The translations under genes and the position numbers were made by a program. Shown one piece after another: positions 15,622 through 20,927 of a DNA stretch of 20,927 nucleotides. Every line of letters begins with the position of its first letter. Position 1 is the stretch's first letter. The notes beneath the pieces are model-generated. The model did not search any database. It was not told the DNA's origin and was given only the letters and a program-made list of their open reading frames with translations. The DNA is taken from the IMG/VR virus record IMGVR_UViG_3300021091_002245, positions 1 through 20,927 of that record; one strand, 5' to 3'. Source of the DNA: a virus.

Positions 15622-17423
15622 CGAAAAAAGAAAAAACAATGAAAAGTTTCGGTGAAGAATTAGGATGGGAATTAGGAGTAGATTATCCAGAGTGGGGTAA
15701 TACCGAAATATACGTTAAAACAATATCAAAAGGATATTTGTTAGAAGGCGAAACTCCTAAAGATGCATATTGGCGAGTTTCAACAGCAGTAGCCCGTCGT
15801 TTAGGCAAACCATCATTAGCATCCAAGTTCTTTGATTATATCTGGAGAGGTTGGCTTAATTTAGCAACACCAGTATTATCCAACACGGGTACAGATCGAG
15901 GTTTGCCAATTTCATGTTTTGGTATTGATGTAGCAGATTCAATTCAAGACATTGGCGGTAAAAACTTAGAAATGATGCTTCTTGCTAAACATGGAGGTGG
16001 CGTCGGTATTGGAATGAACATGATTCGTCCTGCAGGTAGCAAAATATCACAAAACGGTACATCGGATGGAGTTGTTCCTTTTGCAAAGATTTATGATTCA
16101 ACTATTTTAGCAACAAACCAAGGATCGGTTCGTAGAGGTGCAGCATCAGTTAACTTGAATATTGATCATCTAGACTTCGAAGATTGGTTGGAAATTCGCG
16201 AGCCAAAAGGCGATGTGAATCGTCAATGTTTAAATATGCATCAATGTGTAGTTGTTTCTGATAAATTTATGCGTAAATTGGAAGAAGGCAATGAAGATGC
16301 TCGTCGCAAATGGGGTAAAGTACTTCAAAAGCGTAAAGCAACTGGCGAACCATATATCATGTTTAAAGGCAATGTTAATAAACAAAATCCAGATGCATAT
16401 AAAACAAATGGTTTAAAAGTATTTATGACGAATATTTGCAGTGAAATTACATTGCATACTGATGAATCACATTCATTTGTTTGTTGTTTGTCTTCTTTGA
16501 ACTTAGCAAAATATGATGAATGGAAAGATACCGACCTAATCTACACAGCCACCTGGTTTTTAGACGGTGTCTTAGAAGAATTTATTCAAAGGGCTAAGAA
16601 TATGCGAGGCTTTGAAAACTCTGTTAGAAGTGCGGAAAAGGGTCGTGCTTTAGGTTTAGGAGTTTTAGGTTGGCATACTTATTTACAACAAAAAGGTATA
16701 GCATTCGAAGGATTACCGGCACAATTTGAAACACGTAAAATCTTTTCTCAAATTAAAATTGAATCAGAACGAGCTTCACGTGACTTAGCAAATGAATATG
16801 GCGAACCACTTTGGTGTGCAGGAACAGGAATGCGTAATACTCACTTAAGAGCAATTGCTCCAACCGTTTCAAATTCAAAACTATCAGGTAATGTATCTGC
16901 TGGAATTGAACCATGGGCAGCAAATGTATTTACAGAACAAACTTCTAAAGGTACTTTTATTCGTAAAAATCGAGAATTAGAAAAAGCACTTAGAAAAATT
17001 GGAATCAATAATAAAGAAACTTGGGATAAGATTTTAACAGATGGTGGTTCTGTACAAGATATATCAGAATTAGATGATTGGGGCTTTATTTCCGGAAAAT
17101 TGATGCATCGCAATGAAATGCCAGAGATTGCTTTTACTAATAAAGAAATTGATTGGGCAAAAGATGTATTTAAAACATTCAAAGAAATCAATCAATTAGA
17201 ACTAGTTAAACAAGCAGGCCTTCGTCAACAATATGTAGATCAAGCAGTGTCACTTAATTTAGCATTTCCGTCACAAGCATCTCCAAAATGGATCAATCAA
17301 ATTCATATTGAAGCTTGGAAACAAGGAATCAAAACACTTTATTATATGCGTACTGAATCAGTTCTTCGCGGGGACATCGCAATGCGTGCAACAGATCCGG
17401 ACTGTTTAAGCTGTGATGGATAG
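15615..17423 (+). CDS. nrdA: Class I ribonucleotide reductase, alpha (catalytic) subunit
   Basis: The 602-residue protein has the key residues: C101 (PISCFG), the NICSE triad N273/C275/E277, C290/C291 as the redox partner of C101, the radical-transfer tyrosine pair Y576-Y577 (KTLYYMRT), and the phosphate-binding loop PTVSNSKLSGNVSAGIEP. The C-terminal CLSC (C597, C600) is the shuttle that is re-reduced by thioredoxin or glutaredoxin. The N-terminus enters the helical domain within about 10 residues, so the roughly 90-residue ATP-cone is absent and dATP shut-off through it is not expected. The start at 15615 overlaps nrdB; the ATG at 15639 is an alternative. The phage thioredoxin at 20122 is a candidate reductant. 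Confidence 0.95.
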   Translation: MVTKKEKTMKSFGEELGWELGVDYPEWGNTEIYVKTISKGYLLEGETPKDAYWRVSTAVARRLGKPSLASKFFDYIWRGWLNLATPVLSNTGTDRGLPISCFGIDVADSIQDIGGKNLEMMLLAKHGGGVGIGMNMIRPAGSKISQNGTSDGVVPFAKIYDSTILATNQGSVRRGAASVNLNIDHLDFEDWLEIREPKGDVNRQCLNMHQCVVVSDKFMRKLEEGNEDARRKWGKVLQKRKATGEPYIMFKGNVNKQNPDAYKTNGLKVFMTNICSEITLHTDESHSFVCCLSSLNLAKYDEWKDTDLIYTATWFLDGVLEEFIQRAKNMRGFENSVRSAEKGRALGLGVLGWHTYLQQKGIAFEGLPAQFETRKIFSQIKIESERASRDLANEYGEPLWCAGTGMRNTHLRAIAPTVSNSKLSGNVSAGIEPWAANVFTEQTSKGTFIRKNRELEKALRKIGINNKETWDKILTDGGSVQDISELDDWGFISGKLMHRNEMPEIAFTNKEIDWAKDVFKTFKEINQLELVKQAGLRQQYVDQAVSLNLAFPSQASPKWINQIHIEAWKQGIKTLYYMRTESVLRGDIAMRATDPDCLSCDG

Positions 17424-17424
17424 G

Positions 17425-17453
17425 TTGGAAATACTAATAAAATATATTATAAT
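17425..17453 (+). promoter_or_regulatory. Candidate sigma70-like promoter before folE
   Basis: TTGGAA (17425-17430), 17-nt spacer, TATAAT (17448-17453), in the 50-nt gap between nrdA and folE. A start near 17460 would leave a short leader to the ATG at 17474. The match is good, but the surrounding DNA is almost pure A/T. Confidence 0.4.
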
Positions 17454-17473
17454 AATAAAAAAGAAATGACTAT

Positions 17474-18136
17474 ATGAAAACAGATGAACAATTAGGATTA
17501 CAAGTAAAACAATTTTTAATTGATAAAGGTGTAGAAACACCAATGGTAGATAACGGATTAACCGATTTAGAAAAAATTGCAGAAATTAAAGATAAATTTA
17601 CTGACATTATGAATGCTTTGGGTTTAGATTTACGAGATGACAGTTTAATCGATACTCCGAGTCGTGTTGCAAAAATGTATGTAAATGAAATCTTCTTTGG
17701 GTTAGATTATAAACATTTTCCAAAAGCAACTACGGTTGATAATAAGATGAAATATGATGAAATGGTTATTGAGCGTAATATCAATGTTCAATCAAATTGC
17801 GAACATCATTTTGTTATCATTGACGGTTCATGCCATATTAGTTATATACCTAAAAATAAAGTATTAGGATTAAGTAAATTAAATAGAATAGTTCAGTTCT
17901 TTTCTAAAAGACCACAAATACAAGAAAGATTAACCGAACAAATTTATTATGCTTTAAGTTATATTTTAGAAACAGAGGATATTGGCATAATTATAGAAGC
18001 AACACATTATTGTGTAAAATCGCGAGGAATACAAGATGTTAATTCTGATACGGTAACAAGCAAAATGGGAGGATGTTTTAAAACAGATCCCGAAGCACGT
18101 AAAGAGTTTTTATCAATTATTAACAAACAAAAATAA
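17474..18136 (+). CDS. folE: GTP cyclohydrolase I
   Basis: The 220-residue protein has the family signatures in order: DTPSRVAKMY (60-69), SNCEHHF (107-113), GLSKLNRIVQFFSKRPQIQE (132-151) followed by RLTEQI, and THYCVKSRG (177-185). Zinc ligands C109, H112 and C180 and the catalytic histidines H111 and H178 are present, so the enzyme should be active. It converts GTP to dihydroneopterin triphosphate, the shared precursor of folate and 7-deazaguanines. Its queD- and queE-like neighbours point to the 7-deazaguanine route. The stop overlaps the next ATG by 1 nt. Confidence 0.95.
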   Translation: MKTDEQLGLQVKQFLIDKGVETPMVDNGLTDLEKIAEIKDKFTDIMNALGLDLRDDSLIDTPSRVAKMYVNEIFFGLDYKHFPKATTVDNKMKYDEMVIERNINVQSNCEHHFVIIDGSCHISYIPKNKVLGLSKLNRIVQFFSKRPQIQERLTEQIYYALSYILETEDIGIIIEATHYCVKSRGIQDVNSDTVTSKMGGCFKTDPEARKEFLSIINKQK

Positions 18137-18603
18137 TGGCACGTTACATTTCAACTAAATTATATGATGGGTACTCAGCATGTTTCCGTCAATGGAAAGC
18201 AGATGGCACACATTGTAAATACCTACATGGCTATGCAATTTCATTCCGAGTATGGTTTGAAGGTGAACTAGATGAACGCAATTGGGTATGGGATTTCGGC
18301 GGTATGAAAAGAGCTAACTCTACCATCTTAGGTATGTCACCAAAAGAATACTTTGCTTGGTTGCTAGATCACACAACTATTGTAGCTGAAGATGATCCAT
18401 ACTTACAAAAATTTATACAAATGGACAAAGATGGAATCATACAACTTAGAGTATTACCAGCAACTGGCTGTGAGAGATTTGCAGAGTTTTTATTTGAAAT
18501 AATCAATGCATTCCTCAAGGAAGAAACTGAAGGAAGAGTTAAAGCTACAAAAGTAGAAGTATACGAACACGAACGAAATTCAGCAAGTTATGAACAATAT
18601 TAA
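18136..18603 (+). CDS. queD: QueD-like 6-carboxytetrahydropterin synthase homologue
   Basis: The 155-residue protein is of the 6-pyruvoyl/6-carboxy-tetrahydropterin synthase family. Aligned by eye with E. coli QueD, it keeps the catalytic cysteine (C27 in GTHCKYLHGY), the Asp-His pair (D78-H79 in LLDHT) and the late glutamate (E144 in VYEHE). VWDFGGMK corresponds to the conserved DF-x-x-LK segment. Two of the three zinc histidines are replaced: the AAH histidine by F17 and the second HGH histidine by Y33, leaving H31. H26 might substitute. It should turn dihydroneopterin triphosphate into 6-carboxytetrahydropterin if the metal site is rebuilt; otherwise a related pterin reaction is possible. 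It overlaps folE by 1 nt. Confidence 0.8.
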   Translation: MARYISTKLYDGYSACFRQWKADGTHCKYLHGYAISFRVWFEGELDERNWVWDFGGMKRANSTILGMSPKEYFAWLLDHTTIVAEDDPYLQKFIQMDKDGIIQLRVLPATGCERFAEFLFEIINAFLKEETEGRVKATKVEVYEHERNSASYEQY

Positions 18604-18937
18604 TGAAATGTATGTATCAATTTACGAGTATACAGGTAAATCTGCTACACTTAATAATGTAGGTCGCGAAATAATGGATGCTGCCTTAAAAGAAGGCATC
18701 AAAATTGTTTGGCGTGATTTACCTCCGGACATGAGTCGCGAAAATTTTTCTCGAGTTGCAACATATCCTAGATCATTTCTAAATAAATATTTTGGCAATG
18801 ATGTTAAGTATACAATGATAGATCCAGTAACTTTGAACGCATTGTTTGATAAACTAACTGCATTAGAAGAAAAATTTAACGAACTAATAAAAAAATTAGA
18901 TCATGTCGATGCCAATGATGATGAATTACCTTTTTAA
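18590..18937 (+). CDS. Small protein with SSB-like acidic C-terminal tail
   Basis: The product is up to 115 residues, from an ATG overlapping queD by 14 nt; the ATG at 18608 (6 residues shorter) is an alternative. I do not recognise the family. Residues 7-70 have a beta-alpha pattern, and ATYPRSFLNKYFG may be a thioredoxin-fold-like cis-Pro segment, but there is no CxxC. Residues 80-105 look like a coiled-coil helix (LNALFDKLTALEEKFNELIK). The end, DANDDELPF, strongly resembles the DDDIPF tip that bacterial SSB proteins use to bind replication and repair partners. It lies between the queD and queE homologues, so a link to base modification or to recruiting host SSB-binding proteins is possible. 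Confidence 0.65.
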   Translation: MNNINEMYVSIYEYTGKSATLNNVGREIMDAALKEGIKIVWRDLPPDMSRENFSRVATYPRSFLNKYFGNDVKYTMIDPVTLNALFDKLTALEEKFNELIKKLDHVDANDDELPF

Positions 18938-18944
18938 TCCTATT

Positions 18945-19721
18945 ATGAAACCAGGAAGAATTACAGATTACACAAAAACATTACCAATAGTAGAATTGTA
19001 TCGTTGCGTACAATCCGAAGGCAGTCGGTTTGGCCGACCTACTATTGCAGTTAGAACTACAGGTTGCACGCATCGTTGCTATTTTGGCGAGGGTGGGTGG
19101 TGCGACTCATGGTATACAAGTATACATCCTGAAAAAGGCACCTTTTGTTTTAATGACATCATTAAGATTTATGATGAGAATCCACATATTACGGAAATGA
19201 TGTTAACAGGCGGGTCTCCAACCATGCACCCTGCATTAGTAAATGAATTAACACATTTCGCTCATGAAAGAGGTATTCTTATCACAATTGAGACTGAAGG
19301 ATCTCATTTTATTGAGACTGATTATCCAATTGGACTTATTAGCCTTAGTCCTAAGTTTAGCAATAGTATCCCAGTTGTAGGTGTTGCAACTCCACAAGGT
19401 ACTATTACAGATGAAAAAATGGTTAAACAGCATAACAAGTTCAGATTAAACACGGAAGCTATTAAGCAAATGATATCATTTCATGCCGATTACCATTATA
19501 AACCAGTTTGGGATGGCACTGCATATAATTTAGAAGAAATTGAAGAATTTAGGGTATTGTTTAACATTCCTAAAAATAAGACATATATTATGCCCGCAGG
19601 TGATACGCGTGACGAGCTTATTAAAATGTACCCTATCGTATTCGAAATGTGTGCTGAAAAAGGCTATAACATGACTGGTCGCGATCACATAATAAGTTAT
19701 AATACAAAAAGAGGAGTATAA
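18945..19721 (+). CDS. queE: QueE-like radical SAM protein (7-carboxy-7-deazaguanine synthase)
   Basis: I chose the ATG at 18945 (258 residues), 7 nt after the previous stop. Earlier in-frame ATGs (18903-18921) lie inside that gene and none has a ribosome site. PIVELYRCVQSEGSRFGRPT followed by IAVRTTGC matches the QueE entry segment. The cluster cysteines are C41, C45 and C53 (TGCTHRCYFGEGGWCDSWYT), a CX3CX7C spacing with five extra residues compared with the usual CX3CX2C. The SAM-contact motif is LTGGSP instead of LTGGEP. LSPKFSNS matches the LSPK segment. QueE turns 6-carboxytetrahydropterin into 7-carboxy-7-deazaguanine. Together with folE and queD it completes the route to that base. A tiny gene follows with a strong GAGGAG. 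Confidence 0.82.
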   Translation: MKPGRITDYTKTLPIVELYRCVQSEGSRFGRPTIAVRTTGCTHRCYFGEGGWCDSWYTSIHPEKGTFCFNDIIKIYDENPHITEMMLTGGSPTMHPALVNELTHFAHERGILITIETEGSHFIETDYPIGLISLSPKFSNSIPVVGVATPQGTITDEKMVKQHNKFRLNTEAIKQMISFHADYHYKPVWDGTAYNLEEIEEFRVLFNIPKNKTYIMPAGDTRDELIKMYPIVFEMCAEKGYNMTGRDHIISYNTKRGV

Positions 19722-19722
19722 C

Positions 19723-19869
19723 ATGCACGAAATTCTTCATATCATCGGAATTTGCCCAGATAATATGTCTCATATTGATTTGTTAGATTTAATTTTTGTA
19801 AATTATCAAAATAATCTTAATCTTAACACAATGAACTATTTTATTACAAATTTTTTTAAAAAAATATAA
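19723..19869 (+). CDS. Small hypothetical protein, 48 residues
   Basis: The ATG has GAGGAG at 19711-19716 (6 nt spacing), among the best ribosome sites in the window, and the ORF starts 1 nt after queE. It encodes MHEILHIIGICPDNMSHIDL and ends NYFITNFFKKI. The sequence is Ile/Asn/Phe-rich with one cysteine and no membrane helix long enough to call. No family is recognised. The stop overlaps the next ATG by 1 nt (TAATG). The good ribosome site and tight packing argue that it is translated. Confidence 0.6.
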   Translation: MHEILHIIGICPDNMSHIDLLDLIFVNYQNNLNLNTMNYFITNFFKKI

Positions 19870-20066
19870 TGAAACGAGAAAAACCACTAAAACGTACAAA
19901 ACGTAAAAAAGACCATTTAAGTATGGTAACATGGAATCAATTAACTTACGAAACAGTTAATATGCCAGCATATTTAGCAGATGAATATGTTCGTTATTTT
20001 GATTTAACAAAAGTTCCTGCAACATCAGAATTACGCTTTTGGATTTCACAAAGAGATAGAAAATGA
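19869..20066 (+). CDS. Small basic hypothetical protein, 65 residues
   Basis: The ATG overlaps the preceding stop by 1 nt. The first 15 residues are very basic (KREKPLKRTKRKKDH). A more ordinary segment with aromatic residues follows (SMVTWNQLTYETVNMPAYLA) and the end is WISQRDRK. The basic head suggests nucleic-acid binding, but no fold is recognised. It sits in a coupled chain leading to thioredoxin. Confidence 0.6.
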   Translation: MKREKPLKRTKRKKDHLSMVTWNQLTYETVNMPAYLADEYVRYFDLTKVPATSELRFWISQRDRK

Positions 20067-20125
20067 ATTGGACAGTAACAACAACATTTGGAAATAATGT
20101 TAAAATTATATATCATATAGTATGA
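20063..20125 (+). CDS. Possible 20-residue mini-ORF between two coupled genes
   Basis: The ATG overlaps the upstream stop (ATGA) and the stop overlaps the thioredoxin ATG (ATGA). The peptide would be MNWTVTTTFGNNVKIIYHIV. The first 12 bases (ATGAATTGGACA) are the same as the start of the groES gene at 20383. It may be a leader that carries ribosomes to thioredoxin, or the remnant of a partial duplication. It is too short to judge from coding potential. Confidence 0.3.
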   Translation: MNWTVTTTFGNNVKIIYHIV

Positions 20126-20370
20126 AACAGATATTATACTTTACAGCAACATGGTGCGGCCCATGTAAGTTGTTAAAGCCTCAAATTCAGGCAATGCAAA
20201 GTCAATTACCAATAACTATCTTAGATGTAGATACAAATTCAGAAGCAGTTGGAAAATATTCAATTCGCAATGTTCCTACAATCATCGTTACGCGAGCTGG
20301 CAATGAAGTAGGCCGGTTAATTGGCAATAACATCACACAAGAAAGAATTGTAGAATTATTTAATCAATAA
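20122..20370 (+). CDS. Thioredoxin-like protein
   Basis: The 82-residue protein has the active site TWCGPCK (W11, C12, C15) and the cis-proline in NVPTIIV (P52), followed by the usual GRLIG turn. It is shorter than E. coli thioredoxin (about 108) because the N-terminal strand and helix are reduced, which is common in phage versions. No signal peptide is present, so it is cytoplasmic. It reduces disulfides, and the likely client is the C-terminal CLSC of the phage NrdA. The start overlaps the mini-ORF or follows the basic protein by 55 nt. Confidence 0.92.
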   Translation: MKQILYFTATWCGPCKLLKPQIQAMQSQLPITILDVDTNSEAVGKYSIRNVPTIIVTRAGNEVGRLIGNNITQERIVELFNQ

Positions 20371-20382
20371 AAGAAATAAGTT

Positions 20383-20682
20383 ATGAATTGGACACCAATT
20401 GGAGATCAAGTTTTAATTAAAGTAGAAAAAGTTTCAGAGAAAACAAAAGGCGGAATTATCTTAGTAGACCGCGATATGAATTTTACTAAAGGAGTTGTTG
20501 TAGCAACAGGCCAAGGTTTATTTACGCAAACTGGAGATCGTATTCCGATGACAGTAAAAACAGGTGATGAAGTGTTTGTATACAAATCAAACCTAGGCGA
20601 AAACAAAAGTATTATTCTAGATGATACAGATTATATGTTGATTCGCGAATCTGAAATCGGTCTTGTAAATTCAGCTCAATGA
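20383..20682 (+). CDS. groES: Co-chaperonin GroES-like protein
   Basis: The 99-residue protein is of the Cpn10 family: an N-terminal PIGDQVLIKVEKVSEKTKGG, where the last part is the mobile loop that binds GroEL, then GIILVDR, the GDEVFVYKSN core and the C-terminal LIRESEIG. The length is normal for the family. No GroEL gene is visible here, so it should work with the host chaperonin, as T4 gp31 does for capsid folding. The stop overlaps the next ATG (ATGA). Confidence 0.9.
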   Translation: MNWTPIGDQVLIKVEKVSEKTKGGIILVDRDMNFTKGVVVATGQGLFTQTGDRIPMTVKTGDEVFVYKSNLGENKSIILDDTDYMLIRESEIGLVNSAQ

Positions 20683-20927
20683 TTGAAGCATTAGGCTGGA
20701 TTAGCACTTTATTAGTATTAATAGGATACATACTCAATGCTAAATGTTTAAGAACGCCGGCTATGATAGCTTGGATTGTTGGAGATATTGGTTGGATAAC
20801 ATATGATATCTTCATAGACAATTTTAGTCATTTAGCATTGAGTGCTATTATCATTTCAATTAATTTATTTGGAATATACGAAACATGGAAAAAATCATCA
20901 CAAAAGAACAAATACGAGACCGAGTTC
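20679..20927 (+). CDS. Small membrane protein, 3' end outside window
   Basis: The ATG at 20679 overlaps the groES stop, and the frame is open for 83 codons to the end of the window. Three hydrophobic segments are visible: residues about 5-21 (LGWISTLLVLIGYILNA), 28-46 (AMIAWIVGDIGWITYDIF) and 50-68 (HLALSAIIISINLFGIYETW), followed by a Lys-rich tail. The repeated Gly-Trp-Ile pattern recalls small PnuC-like or PQ-loop-like membrane proteins, but I cannot assign a substrate. It would sit in the host inner membrane. Confidence 0.7.
   Translation, partial: MIEALGWISTLLVLIGYILNAKCLRTPAMIAWIVGDIGWITYDIFIDNFSHLALSAIIISINLFGIYETWKKSSQKNKYETEF

Noticed and set aside
1558-20821. Many open frames of 60-116 codons on the minus strand
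   Set aside because: All lie fully or mostly inside well-supported plus-strand genes, have no ribosome sites of note and no recognisable protein content. They are expected by chance in AT-rich coding DNA.
1-20927. tRNA genes, rRNA genes, insertion sequences, integrase or attachment sites
   Set aside because: Reading the short gaps between genes I saw no cloverleaf-like segment, transposase motif or inverted terminal repeats. No gap is longer than about 120 nt.

Overview
The window looks like a piece of a tailed bacteriophage genome with a contractile tail. It is strongly AT-rich, every supportable gene lies on the + strand, and genes are packed with 1-4 nt overlaps or very short gaps. The gene content is far-T4-like: T4-type baseplate proteins, a gp32-like ssDNA-binding protein, a RecA/UvsX recombinase and a DnaB-type helicase. 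However, the polymerase is a small family A enzyme with a separate 5'-3' exonuclease gene, not a T4-type family B polymerase. The host cannot be fixed from the sequence. Both good Shine-Dalgarno sites and genes without one occur.

Layout. (1) About 1-7243, virion genes: the 3' part of a probable tape-measure gene, a baseplate/tail protein with internal tandem repeats, a LysM-like gp53-type baseplate wedge protein, a baseplate-hub-like gene broken by a frameshift near 4685-4702, and an unrecognised probable virion protein. (2) 7268-10021: family A DNA polymerase, a candidate PD-(D/E)XK nuclease and a small conserved-looking protein. (3) 10143-14533, replication and recombination: SSB, RecA, flap/5'-3' exonuclease and DnaB helicase, closed by a clear intrinsic terminator at 14558-14582. 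(4) 14626-20682, nucleotide and base metabolism with accessory genes: class I ribonucleotide reductase (NrdB then NrdA), FolE, a QueD-like protein, a small protein with an SSB-like acidic tail, a QueE-like radical-SAM protein, very small ORFs, thioredoxin and GroES. The window ends inside a small membrane-protein gene.

How the genes fit together. SSB, RecA, exonuclease, helicase and polymerase form most of a phage replisome; no primase, clamp or clamp loader is visible here. RNR supplies dNTPs, and the phage thioredoxin may re-reduce it. FolE, QueD and QueE form the first part of the 7-deazaguanine pathway (GTP to 7-carboxy-7-deazaguanine). This suggests modified guanine in the phage DNA, or less likely tRNA queuosine supply. 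QueC and a DNA-inserting transglycosylase are not in this window.

The points most worth a second look are: the QueD and QueE homologues, which both depart from textbook metal or SAM motifs; the polymerase, with His at the usual steric-gate Glu position and an apparently dead proofreading domain; the frameshift in the hub gene; the SSB-tail-like end of a small protein between queD and queE; and the chain of tiny coupled ORFs before thioredoxin.
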